Shown one piece after another: positions 16,094-25,937 of a DNA stretch of 64,000 bases. The stretch covers positions 2,728,001 through 2,792,000 of the forward strand of contig NZ_CP149822.1 in assembly GCF_038396755.1 (NCBI RefSeq). Direction: 5' to 3'. The notes below the pieces were generated by a model. The model saw only the letters and a list, made by a program, of their open reading frames with translations, ran no database searches and had not been told where the DNA came from. The DNA is from Chitinophaga pollutisoli (GTDB lineage Bacteria > Bacteroidota > Bacteroidia > Chitinophagales > Chitinophagaceae). The translations under genes were made by a program, and so were the position numbers. How positions within the stretch are numbered: position 1 is the stretch's first letter; the number at the start of each line of letters is the position of its first letter.

Positions 16094-17848
16094 TTAGTTC
16101 TGTTTGAGCGCTCCCTGGGAGCGGTCGATTTGCTGCTGCGGGATCGGCAGAATGGCGTCCTTTGCTTCGAAAGTGATACCTGCAAAAGATGAAAGGATAC
16201 CGCCTTCGAAAGCGGAGTAGCTTTCGATCGTTTGCTTGGCTATGCCCCACCGCACAAGGTCATAGAATCGGTGCCCTTCCAGCGCTAACTCCAGCCGCCG
16301 CTCGAACCGGACCGCATTTCGCGCAACATCCTGGTTGGCAAACGAAGCGTAAGGTTGAACATTGTACTGAGCGGCCCTCGCGATTATATCATTTTTCGGA
16401 TCAGCCGTCGGGGACTCCCGGATTCTCATTTCACGCCCATCCAGTTTGGCGGCCCGCCGGCGCACGTGGTTCACAAGCGCCAAAGCAGCGTCCAGGTCAT
16501 TGGCTTCAACATAGCATTCCGCAGCCATCAGGTATACGTCGGCCAGACGGATGATATTTACGTTCAGGCTGGTGATGTACGGCGCACCGGCAACGGTTTG
16601 CGTTCCGCGGGCAGATGCGTCTACCATGTGTTTCACGCCTACAAAAGGACCGGCATATGCCGGGTCACGGATCCAGCTGTCACCCGGCATGGTGTCCCAA
16701 TCCCGGTACATAACACCTCTGCGGCCTACGGTGTAGTCAAGGCGCGGATCAAATGCCAACATGGTATCAACGCGGTATCTAGTTTTTGGGGCTCCGTTAA
16801 GTCCGTAATCCGACAAATACGGATCGGTCCGGTACGAACCGTCGAGCATAGGCAAGCCTGCGGGTGTTACCTTGAAAGAGTTCACCAGGTCGAAAGTGGG
16901 TTGGTAGAACCCACAGCAGGAAACAGGGGCATTACCATAAAATCCGCCAAGCATATCTCCCACATTCGCGTTATCGCCGCTTCCATCCGGGTTGATGGCA
17001 TGCTGCGCAGCGAAAATGGTCTCGGGACCGTTTTCCCTGTTCACATCAAAGTTGTCCGTAAACGGCATGTTCTCTAATGCTCCCCTGGCTGCGATCACCG
17101 TCGTGAAGAAAGGCAATGCTTCGGCGTGTTTGTTTTGATACAACAATACTTTCCCCATATATGCCTGGGCAGCCACTTTGCTGGCGCGGCCGAGGTCCGA
17201 TTCGTTAACCCAGGCCGGAGGCAAGTTGTCGATGGCAAACTGAAGGTCCGCCTGGATCATCGGCCAAACCTCTTTATCGTTGGGTACCAGGAGTGCCGAT
17301 TCAGGGGTCATGGACTCGTCAACGTAAGGTATTTTCGCGAAAACCCTGCGGAGGAAAAAGTAGTAGTGCGCGCGGAGGAAACGGGCTTCCGCTTCCACTT
17401 CTTTCGCGCGTGTATCGGAGAGTTTATCTCCAGAACCGCCCTGCACCACTTTCAGAAGCTTAAGGGTATTGTTGCAACGTGCGATCCCTTCATAATACCG
17501 GTTCCACATGATGTCGGTATTATCATTCGCGTTCGACACGGTATGTAGTTCTACCTCGTTCATGTTTGGCTGGTCACCGGCGTTAGAACCTTTGTGCGCG
17601 TTATCGGCGCCCACCTCCCCAAATAACCACTGGCTGGGAGCGGAGGAATAGTTGCCCCATGTGCCGCTAACATTTCCGTTGACAAGGCCATATGCGCCCG
17701 TGAGCATCCCTTCAACACCCCTGGCGGAGGTGATCTGGTCCTGGGTCAATTCGCCCTGCGGGTTCTTCTCCAGAAAGTCCGCGCCGCAGGAGCCCAATAC
17801 GGTAGCGCATGCCACTAATATGATGCTGTGAATCCTTTTCATGTTCAA
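16094..17848 (-). CDS. SusD/RagB-family surface lipoprotein (second pair)
   Basis: A 584-residue SusD-like lipoprotein with the lipobox LGSC (Cys21) and the usual opening GADFLEKNPQGELTQDQI. Further typical segments are EVEAEARFLRAHYYFFLRRVFAKIPYVDE, split here into EAEARFLRAHYYFFLRR and FAKIPYVDE (near residues 150-180), and the C-terminal FYDLVRWGIAKQ with RFERRLELALEGHR before it. It begins 12 bp after its SusC partner. It belongs to the classical RagB branch and is longer than, and clearly different from, the SusD in the phosphonate locus. No hydrolase or other catabolic gene lies beside it, so its ligand is unknown. Confidence 0.93.
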   Translation of the reverse strand: MNMKRIHSIILVACATVLGSCGADFLEKNPQGELTQDQITSARGVEGMLTGAYGLVNGNVSGTWGNYSSAPSQWLFGEVGADNAHKGSNAGDQPNMNEVELHTVSNANDNTDIMWNRYYEGIARCNNTLKLLKVVQGGSGDKLSDTRAKEVEAEARFLRAHYYFFLRRVFAKIPYVDESMTPESALLVPNDKEVWPMIQADLQFAIDNLPPAWVNESDLGRASKVAAQAYMGKVLLYQNKHAEALPFFTTVIAARGALENMPFTDNFDVNRENGPETIFAAQHAINPDGSGDNANVGDMLGGFYGNAPVSCCGFYQPTFDLVNSFKVTPAGLPMLDGSYRTDPYLSDYGLNGAPKTRYRVDTMLAFDPRLDYTVGRRGVMYRDWDTMPGDSWIRDPAYAGPFVGVKHMVDASARGTQTVAGAPYITSLNVNIIRLADVYLMAAECYVEANDLDAALALVNHVRRRAAKLDGREMRIRESPTADPKNDIIARAAQYNVQPYASFANQDVARNAVRFERRLELALEGHRFYDLVRWGIAKQTIESYSAFEGGILSSFAGITFEAKDAILPIPQQQIDRSQGALKQN

Positions 17849-17860
17849 AATTCTTTTAGA

Positions 17861-20800
17861 TTAGAAACCTGCACTGAAACCAATGATAAACTGCCGGGCT
17901 ACCGGGTACACGCCGAAGTCAACCCCCAAAGCCGAGAAGGTGGAGTTGGTCTGGCTTACTTCAGGATCGAGGCCAGTGTATTTAGTCAGCGTAAACAGAT
18001 TAGAAGCACCACCATATACACGGAGTGTACGCATGTTACCTTTGAACCAGTTATCTACTTTGAAGTTGTAACCGATTTGGAGATTCTTCATGCGGAAATA
18101 ACTACCGTCCTGTACATAATAACCGGAAGACGCCAGCTCATTATTAGAGGCTTTCCTATTAGGCGTGTGGATCCGGGAACCAGTGTTGGTGGGCGACCAG
18201 CGATCCAGCATCCGCACGCTGGCGGTACCGTCAAATGAGCTGAAATCCGTAAAGTAACGGGTGGCTTCAAACAGGTCATTGCCCTGCGAACCGTTGAAGA
18301 ACATCGACAGGTCCCAGTTCTTGTACTTGGCGTTGATGCCGAAGCTGTACAGGAAGTCGGGGTGCGGATTGCCGATAACAGTACGGTCGTCGGGAGTGAT
18401 CTGGCCATCGCCGGTTACGTCCAAGTATTTCGGACCGCCAACGCGGGCGCCGTCATATTTCGGGCTCTTGGCGAGGTCTTCCGCACTGGAATAAACACCA
18501 TCCCATTTGTAGCCGAAGAAAGAACCGAAGGGCTCACCCGGCCGGAGGAGCGTCGTCTGCAAGCTTCGGAAATTCCCATAAATTTGCTCTTTCACGGAAG
18601 GCGCCAATGAAACTACCTGGTTCACGTTGCGGGAAACGTTTACGTTTACATCCAGCTTAAAAGGTTTGTTTTCACGCTGGCCATAGTGGTAACCCACCCC
18701 TACTTCGATACCGGAGTTCTTCATGTCGCCAATGTTCACGAACGGAGCCGCACCTTGACCGATGGCTGCGGCGGGCAGCGGAACAGGATACAACATGTCT
18801 GTGGTTTTACGGCTATACCAGTCGATGGCACCGTCGAACTCGCCATCCAGCAGGGTGAAGTCGAGACCAATGTTGAACGATTTCAACTCCTCCCATTTGA
18901 TCTCGGTGTTTTTATACGCTTTTTGCCAAACCCCGGATGTCACATTTTTCCCGTTGTAAGGATAGAAAGCATTGGCGATAAGGCTTTCGTAGCGGTCGAT
19001 GTACTGGAAACCCGGTATGCGCTGGTTACCGGTCACACCATAACCTGCACGCAGCTTCAGGTCAGTGAACACTTTGCTCCCTTTCATGAAGTCCTCTTCA
19101 GACAAACGCCAGGCAACGCTACCCGCTGGGAAGGTACCGTAGCGGTTGTTCTTGCTGAAGTTGGAGGAACCGTCGCGGCGCACCGTGAGGCTCACCAGGT
19201 AGCGGTCGCGGTATGCATAATCGGCGCGGCCGAAGATGGAAAACAGCGAACCTACGCCGCCGCTGGAATTGTTATTGATGTTGGAAGAACCCGCGGGCAG
19301 ATAGTAGTAATCCGGCAGGCCCAGCAGGAAGTAATCGTTACGGCCGGCAGACAGGAACCTGTTGCGCGACTGGAACGCCTCTGTACCACCCATCACTGTC
19401 AGGGCGTGCACATTTGCTACTTCCCATTTGTAGGTGAGGGTGTTGGTCCAGGTCCATTCGGTATTGAAGCCCTGGTTTTCCGACATACCGTTCGCCTCGC
19501 TGCCTTCGGCGAATTCGAGGTTAGGATAGTTGTAGGAAACGCCGCTATAGTTTTCGTAACGGATACCGAATGAAGTTTTGGCGACCAGACCTTTGATGAT
19601 GTCCACTTCTCCGAAAACGTTTCCGAAGAAGAAGTTGCGTTTCTGGATGTTGTCTTTTGCGCGATAGAGCATGGCGAGGGGATTCTGCGCGTTGCCGAGC
19701 TTGTCGCCGCGGCTACCTGCGAAGTTGCCCATAATGTCGTACACGGGAATAATTACGGGGATACGGTAAGCGAAGCCCAAAGCGCTGCCTTCGCCCTGGT
19801 AGTCGCCGGAAACGTTGGGGTTTACGCCGACGCCCACAAACTCCTCGTAGCTGTACTGCATGTTTTCGCCGAAGCGGAAACGGTTATTGAAGGCGTTGAA
19901 CCGCGTGTTGGCGCGGGCGTTATACCGCTTATAGCCGGTATGTTTGATGGTCCCTTCCTGGCCGAGGTAACCTGCTCCAATGGCGTAGGTGGCGTTTTCG
20001 CCGCCGCCGTTGACACCCAGCTGCACGTTGCGGATGGGGGCATTGTCGGTAATCTCGTCAAACCAGTTGGTACCTTGCTGGTTGGCTTTCGTGATCTGGT
20101 AGAAGTTAGATAGCGACCTGCTGTAGTTGTATTTGGAAGGATCAGCGTCGGCGGCAGTTACTTTCTGGCCCGTTACTTTACCGGCTACCAGGTATTCCGG
20201 CAGGGTGGGCGTGGCGCCGGTGCCATAGTTGGTGCCGGTGGTGCCCTCCTCGCCGGGGTTCTGCCCCGAGTTCCTGAATGCCTCATACACGTACTCGGCG
20301 TATTGTTGAGGGTTCATCATTTTGGGGAACTGGTTCTTGTTGGGAACCTGCGTACCAAAATAAGAGCTCAGGTTGATCCTCGGCGGCCCTTTCACGCCCT
20401 GGCGGGTCGTGATGATCACAACGCCGTTGTTGGCGCGCGCACCGTAGATGGATGCAGACGACGCATCCTTCAGCACCTGCATGGTTTCGATATCGTTCTG
20501 GTCGAGCCAGGATAGCTTGCCTTCGTAAGGCACACCGTCGATAACGAAGAGCGGATCGTTGTTGTTGATGGTGGAGAAACCGCGAATGCGGATCTGGGGC
20601 GTAGCGCCGGGGGCGCCATCGCTGATGATCTGCACACCGGTGGCTTTACCCTGGAGCGACTCCACCGGGCTGGCCACGGGCTGTTGCTTCATCTGGTTAA
20701 CGTTCACCACGGCCACGGCCCCGGTGAGGTCTTTTACCCGTTGCGTGCCGTAACCCGTTACCACTACTTCGTCGAGCGAAGTGTTGGAAAAGGCCAGCGA

Positions 20801-21112
20801 AATGTTATATGTTTTGCCCGCTTCCACAGTGATTTCCTGGGCGGTGAAACCGATGCTGGATATCACAATAACATCGCCTGCATTGGCCTGCAGCGAAAAC
20901 TCACCGTTTTCGTTTGTAACGGTACCTTTTGTCGTGCCTTTGATCTGAACTGCAGCACCGGGAACAGGCTGCTGGTCTTGTTCACTGATAACTTTGCCTT
21001 TCACCGTTTGCACCTGTTGAAAATACAGGCCGGAGGCTACCGTTGCATGAACATAAATGGGACCGGAAAGGGTGGAAATTAGGAAAAAGGTTCCGCTAAT
21101 CGCTTTTGTCAA
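17861..21112 (-). CDS. SusC/RagA-family TonB-linked outer-membrane protein (second pair)
   Basis: A 1083-residue SusC-type receptor. After the signal sequence come a carboxypeptidase-D regulatory-like domain (about 35-110, VKGKVISEQDQQPVPGA to SLAFSNTSLDEVVVTGYG), the plug (IRGFSTINNNDPLFVIDGVP, then LKDASSASIYGARANNGVVI), and a barrel ending in FIIGFSAGF. The VVVTGYGTQ and GARANNGV motifs are those of the common glycan and peptide SusC branch, unlike VVVTALGIKK in the phosphonate-locus SusC. It is the first gene of a two-gene operon with susD 12 bp downstream. A 727-bp spacer containing several hairpins lies upstream. Confidence 0.95.
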   Translation of the reverse strand: MTKAISGTFFLISTLSGPIYVHATVASGLYFQQVQTVKGKVISEQDQQPVPGAAVQIKGTTKGTVTNENGEFSLQANAGDVIVISSIGFTAQEITVEAGKTYNISLAFSNTSLDEVVVTGYGTQRVKDLTGAVAVVNVNQMKQQPVASPVESLQGKATGVQIISDGAPGATPQIRIRGFSTINNNDPLFVIDGVPYEGKLSWLDQNDIETMQVLKDASSASIYGARANNGVVIITTRQGVKGPPRINLSSYFGTQVPNKNQFPKMMNPQQYAEYVYEAFRNSGQNPGEEGTTGTNYGTGATPTLPEYLVAGKVTGQKVTAADADPSKYNYSRSLSNFYQITKANQQGTNWFDEITDNAPIRNVQLGVNGGGENATYAIGAGYLGQEGTIKHTGYKRYNARANTRFNAFNNRFRFGENMQYSYEEFVGVGVNPNVSGDYQGEGSALGFAYRIPVIIPVYDIMGNFAGSRGDKLGNAQNPLAMLYRAKDNIQKRNFFFGNVFGEVDIIKGLVAKTSFGIRYENYSGVSYNYPNLEFAEGSEANGMSENQGFNTEWTWTNTLTYKWEVANVHALTVMGGTEAFQSRNRFLSAGRNDYFLLGLPDYYYLPAGSSNINNNSSGGVGSLFSIFGRADYAYRDRYLVSLTVRRDGSSNFSKNNRYGTFPAGSVAWRLSEEDFMKGSKVFTDLKLRAGYGVTGNQRIPGFQYIDRYESLIANAFYPYNGKNVTSGVWQKAYKNTEIKWEELKSFNIGLDFTLLDGEFDGAIDWYSRKTTDMLYPVPLPAAAIGQGAAPFVNIGDMKNSGIEVGVGYHYGQRENKPFKLDVNVNVSRNVNQVVSLAPSVKEQIYGNFRSLQTTLLRPGEPFGSFFGYKWDGVYSSAEDLAKSPKYDGARVGGPKYLDVTGDGQITPDDRTVIGNPHPDFLYSFGINAKYKNWDLSMFFNGSQGNDLFEATRYFTDFSSFDGTASVRMLDRWSPTNTGSRIHTPNRKASNNELASSGYYVQDGSYFRMKNLQIGYNFKVDNWFKGNMRTLRVYGGASNLFTLTKYTGLDPEVSQTNSTFSALGVDFGVYPVARQFIIGFSAGF

Positions 21113-21210
21113 AAAAGCAATATTCCTCTTTTTTTCATATTTTTGATGCGTTATAGTTCAGCGAAGATTTTTGAACTGTATCTCGGCAAAGCTTCTCCCA
21201 GCTTAGCCTG

Positions 21211-21242
21211 CCGGCAATACTCCCATATTGCCGGTTTGTTTT
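21211..21242 (+). terminator. Terminator-like hairpin with no gene before it
   Basis: CCGGCAATA (21211-21219) pairs perfectly with TATTGCCGG (21226-21234), followed by TTTGTTTT. In the plus direction nothing annotated ends here, so it either closes an unrecognised small RNA starting near 21130-21160 or insulates the susC promoter region. Confidence 0.6.
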
Positions 21243-21710
21243 GGTAAACCTATTTATTTGTCATAACATGGGATTTTAAAGGTGAATAAAATGCCGCGTA
21301 CACGGCATAACCGTCTACATCCGGTTCAAACAGGCATACGTCTGCAGATACGAGCCTGTCGTCGGTTTTTAGAATGGACAATTAAAATTTGGATTGAACG
21401 AACGTGGTTCAATAATATCGATTCGAATTTTGGTTTTCTAACTTGTTGAGCCGGTTCCCATAACCTGATTTTTAGTGATGGACATTTTCTAACCTGACAA
21501 TTGTTCTGATTCCGGCACGTTGCTGGGATGATAGAATGGCGGAGGGTTAATGCATGTCTTTACATGCGTTTCCAGTAACGGTGGAATATTTCTCGTTTAA
21601 ATGATATTGGTATATGTTAAAAGTACATGATCTTTTAATCAAATCCAAGCACTGACGTAAATTCTTCTGTTAGATTTTTAAAGATTAAACTGTTAAGTGA
21701 CAAACGTGGA

Positions 21711-21824
21711 ATGCAGGAAAAACCCGCCCCAACCAAAGACGACGGCGCAACGCGCAAAGAGTACCATCCCGCCGGAAAAAAAGTTTCCATATCCAACCCT
21801 GAGTATGCCTGTATTGTTTTCTAA
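21711..21824 (+). CDS. Possible small protein, 37 residues, function unknown
   Basis: An open frame begins MQEKPAPTKDDGATRKEYHP and ends 15 bp before the flavin reductase start on the same strand. Its composition is GC-richer than the AT-rich spacer on its left and resembles coding sequence. It is hydrophilic and has no signal peptide or membrane segment. I do not recognise it, and it may instead be a leader region or a random frame. Confidence 0.3.
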   Translation: MQEKPAPTKDDGATRKEYHPAGKKVSISNPEYACIVF

Positions 21825-21839
21825 GCAAAACCCTTTCTC

Positions 21840-22400
21840 ATGAAACGCACCTACCGCAAAGCGGATATGCCTGCAGCAGACATCCGCCGCCTGCTGGAAC
21901 CCGGCCCCATCGTGCTGGTAAGCTCCCGCTGGCAAAACCGGAACAACATCATGACGATGGGATGGCACTGCGTCCTGGAATTCTCCCCCTCCCTCATCGG
22001 TTGCATGATCACCGCCGATAACCACAGCTTCACCATGATCGACAAAAGCGGGGAATGCGTCATCAACATTCCCACCGCCGACATGATCGATACCATTATA
22101 GGCATCGGCAACACTTCCGGTCGGCGCATCAACAAATTCAAAAAATTCAACCTCACCCCCGGCGAATCAAATACCATTTCCGCGCCCCGCATCGAAGAAT
22201 GTTACGCACATTTCGAGTGCCGGGTTGCCGACAGGAAAATGCTGGCGAAATATAATTTCTTTATTTTGGAAGTCCTGAGCGCACAGGCGGCCGTTTGGCC
22301 CAGGTTCCCCCGCACCGTGCATTATCGCGGCAACGGCGTGTTCATGGAATCGGGCCGCAACATCGCCATGCCTGAAAAGTTCAGGCCCGAAAATCTTTAA
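21840..22400 (+). CDS. Flavin reductase-like (FMN-binding) domain protein
   Basis: A 186-residue single-domain protein of the flavin reductase-like split-barrel family. The opening PGPIVLVSSRWQNRNNIMTM and the following LEFSPSLIGCMITADNHSF match the part of the fold that wraps FMN, and GECVINIPT is the usual next strand. Such proteins reduce or carry flavin, often for an unidentified oxygenase partner. None is beside it. It is followed after 6 bp by the Na+/H+ antiporter gene, suggesting a shared transcript. Confidence 0.85.
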   Translation: MKRTYRKADMPAADIRRLLEPGPIVLVSSRWQNRNNIMTMGWHCVLEFSPSLIGCMITADNHSFTMIDKSGECVINIPTADMIDTIIGIGNTSGRRINKFKKFNLTPGESNTISAPRIEECYAHFECRVADRKMLAKYNFFILEVLSAQAAVWPRFPRTVHYRGNGVFMESGRNIAMPEKFRPENL

Positions 22401-22406
22401 TCGTCT

Positions 22407-23986
22407 ATGGAGCATCAGTTTTTTCTCTTTATCCTGCTGGTCATCTTCATCCAGGGGCTCGTCATGCTTTCTCAAAAGATCCGCGTAGCCTATCCCATCG
22501 TGCTGCTGCTGGGCGGCCTGGCGCTTTGCACCGTGCCGGGCGTTCCCGCCATCGCCATCGAGCCGGACTACATCTTCGTTATTTTCCTGCCGCCATTATT
22601 GTATGAAGCGGCGTGGTATACTTCATGGAAAGACCTCTGGCGCTGGCGCCGCATCATCGGCACGTTCGCCTTCCTCATGGTGATCGTGACCTCGCTGGTG
22701 GTTGCCTGGGTCAGCAGTTCGTTCCTCCCCGGATTCACCATGGCGCTGGGTTTCCTGCTGGGCGGCATCGTGTCGCCGCCGGATGCGGTGAGCGCTACCT
22801 CGGTGCTGAAATACGTGAAAGTCCCCAAGCGGCTGTCTGCCATCATCGAAGGCGAAAGCCTGCTGAACGACGCGTCGAGCCTCATCGTTTTCCGGTTTGC
22901 CCTGATTGCGGTCGACAGTGGCCGCTTCGTGTTCCAGGAAGCCGCCATCAGCTTCGCGGTGGTGATCGTGATGGGGATCACGATCGGTCTGGCCGTGGCC
23001 GTGATTTATTATTTCCTGCATAAAAAACTGCCTACTTCAGCGAATATGGACATCGTGCTCACGCTCACCGCGCCTTATGTGATGTACTTGACGGCGGAGA
23101 TGTTCCACTTTTCGGGCGTGCTCGCGGTGGTCAGCGGCGGACTGTTCCTCTCTCACCGCCGCCACCAGTTCCTGTCGGCCACGAGCCGGTTGCGGGGATC
23201 AACGGTCTGGAGCGCGCTGGCCTTCGTACTGAACGGGCTGGTATTTCTGCTGATAGGGCTCGAGATGCCGGTGATCGTCAGGGAGCTGGGAGCGGTTTCG
23301 ATCATGAGCGCGATCGGGTACGGCGTACTGATCACGGCGGTGCTGATCGTGACGCGGCTGGCGTGTACGTACTTCGCGTCGGTGTTTACGGTTTTTATCA
23401 GCCGGTTTATCACCACGGCGGATCCGAGCCCGGGCTGGAAAGGGCCGCTCATTTTCGGCTGGGCGGGGATGCGCGGCGTGGTGTCACTGGCCGCGGCTTT
23501 GTCGATCCCTTTGCATTTTCCGCAGCGCAACCTGATTCTCTTTATCACTTTCACCGTGATTCTGCTGACGCTCGTGGTGCAGGGGCTGACGTTGCCGTGG
23601 CTGGTAAACCGGCTGGACATGGAAGACGCGGATCATCCGGCGCCGCCGGAACAGCAGGACCATGCCGTTCGGGCGCAACTGGCGGAGGTGGCGATCCGGC
23701 ATATCGATAACCATTATGGGCAGGAATTACCGGCCAACGCGCCCTTGCAGCAATTGCGATCCCGCTATGTGGCCGAGGCGGAAGCGGGGGAGATGTGGAA
23801 GGAGGGGACCATGTGCTGTACCGGAAGGCGGCGCTGGCCGTGCTGGAAGCGCAGCGCCGGCACCTGCAGGCGCTGGAGGCGGGTTCGTTCAGTACAGATG
23901 ACGGCGTGATCCGCAAATACCAGGGATTGCTGGACCTGGAGGAGGAAAAGCTGCGGCTGAAAACGGCGACGATCGAAGGTGAATAG
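22407..23986 (+). CDS. CPA1-family Na+/H+ antiporter (frameshifted near the C-terminus here)
   Basis: A membrane antiporter with about 12 helices. Family marks are SPPDAVSATSVLKYV and EGESLLNDASSLIVF; the Asn-Asp pair in the latter is the ion-binding site of NhaP-type CPA1 exchangers. GWAGMRGVVSLAAALSIP is the conserved late helix. A cytoplasmic tail follows. As written the frame ends at 23909 with a Cys/Trp/Arg-rich tail unlike the family, while the -1 frame continues the expected helical tail (VLYRKAALAVLEAQRRHLQ) to 23986. One extra G in a G-run (23785-23789 or 23804-23807) restores a 526-residue protein. I treat this as a probable sequence error, not decay. Confidence 0.88.
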
Positions 23987-24121
23987 TGCATAAAAAAACC
24001 GGCTTCTTTACCCCGAAAACGGGCCGGACGCATCTATTAATAGAGATCAACCGAAATTATTCACCAGCCAATCCCTGTAATTGAAGTATGCATCCAGGTT
24101 TTCACCATCTGAAAAACCGAT

Positions 24122-25879
24122 ATGCCATCGCTGGGTAGCCCTTCCGCCGGGCGCTACACCGGAGTGTTGTCTAAAGAGCACATCCGGTTACTGACCTGGC
24201 TGGAACGCAGCGGCATGTGCACCCGGGAAGAAGCCCTGGCCGGGAGCGCACTCGGCGCCGATGCAGCGTTGATGGTGTTAATGCAATTGGAACGGCATTA
24301 TTTAGCGCAGGAAACCGCCGGGCTCCTGCGCATCACGGTCGAAGGGAGCGCGCTGCTCACCTCGCTGGGCCTGGGCCTGAGCAGCCTTCACACCTACATC
24401 CCCACCGGATCACTCCCCGAATTCGAACAGCGCTGGCTCGAAAGTATGGCCCTCCAATATCGCGAACATTACCACGCCGCCTGGCTCAACACCCTTCGCT
24501 GCCTGAAATTCTGGAGCTGGATCCGCCATCCCCGCTCCCGCAAATACCGCCGCAAACGCAAACCCGTCAAACAATACATCACCCTTCTCATCCATGACCT
24601 CCTCTTCCACCACCTGCCACCCGTTTTTCCGCCAGGATACGTATACCTGGAAGAGTCCCCCTCCTTCCTCCTGGACTACATCGCCGAAAGAGACACCGAC
24701 CCCGTGCCCCGTTATTCGCTCGCGGAGTTCCTCCGGCTAAAAGACCTCTTCTTCCACCACGAGCGCTACAGCATGATGTACTTGCTGGAGGCCCGCCATT
24801 ACCGCGCGCAACATTTCAGGCTCAACATGCGGAATATCTACCGGTACTTCCTCCTGGAAACACGCCCACACCGCAAAACCGTGGCGCCACCGCCACCGCC
24901 GCCCGGAACAAAGCGCCTCCCGGAACTGGTCCACACCGATGCGGAAGATATCCGCCACATCCCCCAGGATTACTGGCCGTTGCAAATCCCCTGCGCCGCG
25001 AAACATTTTTTCCGCGACAACACCCACGACCGCATCAGCCAGGTTATCCACGTAGCTCCGTTCACCATCCGCATCCACGACGTCGTCACCCGCGCGCCCC
25101 TGCAGCTGGCGCCCGTTCCATCGCAGGAAGCCTGCTGCTCGCTGCAGGTGCTGCAACGCGTAAAGCCCGGTGAATCATCCGAAAAACTGGCCTTCTTCGG
25201 ATGCGGATCCCGGCAGGAATCAGACGCTTTCGGGCAATTTCATCTGCTGCCGGCTGAGGTGTATTATTGCGCGTTCCGGTTGGACGTTGGCCCGGAAGAC
25301 CTCGTCCGCCTTTCCGCCACCTGGCCACAGCTTTCCCCGCTCGCCGGCAAAGCAGCCGCCTGGCTGCATGGCGTTCAACCCGCCATCCCCCTCCGTGCCA
25401 ACGAGCTGGTAAATATGCTTTTATCCCAGGTGCTGCATTGCACTTACATCGGCGACGTGGCGGAATGTTTTTTACGACGTATTTGCCTCGACCTCCTGCT
25501 GACGGCCGCAGTTCAAAGCAACATAAACGCCAGCAAACGGCGCATACGACTCACTCCCACCGATAAACTTGCGCTGCAGGAAATTTTCACCCAGGCGAGG
25601 CACGACGTCGGCCTGCTCGCTGACCCGCACTTACTGACCGACAACTTCCACATCAGCCGGTATAAATTCCTGAACGGATTTCTCCAGGAATTCGGCATAT
25701 CCCCCAAAGATTACCAGCAAATGCTGGTGATGCACCACGCCTTCCATCTACTGCACCGCCACGGCAAATCCATGATCATCACCGCCATCCGGTGCGGGTT
25801 CGAAACAACGGCCGCACTGCGCAGCGCCTTTATCCGACATTTCGGCGCCGATCCTTGTCATCTCGCACATATGCAATGA
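24122..25879 (+). CDS. Large AraC-type helix-turn-helix protein with N-terminal extension
   Basis: 585 residues. The last 110 or so form an AraC-like DNA-binding domain: a first helix-turn-helix around DNFHISRYKFLNGFLQEFG, then PKDYQQMLVMHHAFHLL and a second around GFETTAALRSAFIRHFGADP. The middle (about 320-490) looks like a ligand- or partner-binding module (VLQRVKPGESSEKLAFFGCG, YYCAFRLDVGPEDLVRL). The N-terminal 80 residues (LSKEHIRLLTWLERSGMCTR onward) resemble a winged helix, and residues 150-260 are strongly basic and Tyr/His-rich. The proline run APPPPPPG near residue 256 looks like a linker. At about twice the usual AraC length it is unusual. Its target is unknown. Confidence 0.7.
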   Translation: MPSLGSPSAGRYTGVLSKEHIRLLTWLERSGMCTREEALAGSALGADAALMVLMQLERHYLAQETAGLLRITVEGSALLTSLGLGLSSLHTYIPTGSLPEFEQRWLESMALQYREHYHAAWLNTLRCLKFWSWIRHPRSRKYRRKRKPVKQYITLLIHDLLFHHLPPVFPPGYVYLEESPSFLLDYIAERDTDPVPRYSLAEFLRLKDLFFHHERYSMMYLLEARHYRAQHFRLNMRNIYRYFLLETRPHRKTVAPPPPPPGTKRLPELVHTDAEDIRHIPQDYWPLQIPCAAKHFFRDNTHDRISQVIHVAPFTIRIHDVVTRAPLQLAPVPSQEACCSLQVLQRVKPGESSEKLAFFGCGSRQESDAFGQFHLLPAEVYYCAFRLDVGPEDLVRLSATWPQLSPLAGKAAAWLHGVQPAIPLRANELVNMLLSQVLHCTYIGDVAECFLRRICLDLLLTAAVQSNINASKRRIRLTPTDKLALQEIFTQARHDVGLLADPHLLTDNFHISRYKFLNGFLQEFGISPKDYQQMLVMHHAFHLLHRHGKSMIITAIRCGFETTAALRSAFIRHFGADPCHLAHMQ

Positions 25880-25937
25880 CCATTTTGGATTTTGCTTAAC
25901 AGTTGAAGGAGTATTATTGCAGCATCAATCCCAATTC

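Larger units (their letters stand above)
21113..21839. other. Long AT-rich spacer with several hairpins upstream of the second susC
   Basis: Most of this 727-bp stretch has no convincing gene. It holds AGTTCA/TGAACT (21155-21160 and 21172-21177), a strong terminator-like hairpin at 21211-21234, an ATGCCG/CGGCAT hairpin near 21289-21306, and a stem ACAGGC/GCCTGT near 21330-21360 followed by CGTCGGTTTTT. A short possible coding sequence is listed separately at 21711-21824. The susC promoter presumably lies near the left end, and the hairpins may belong to a small RNA read rightwards. Confidence 0.5.
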
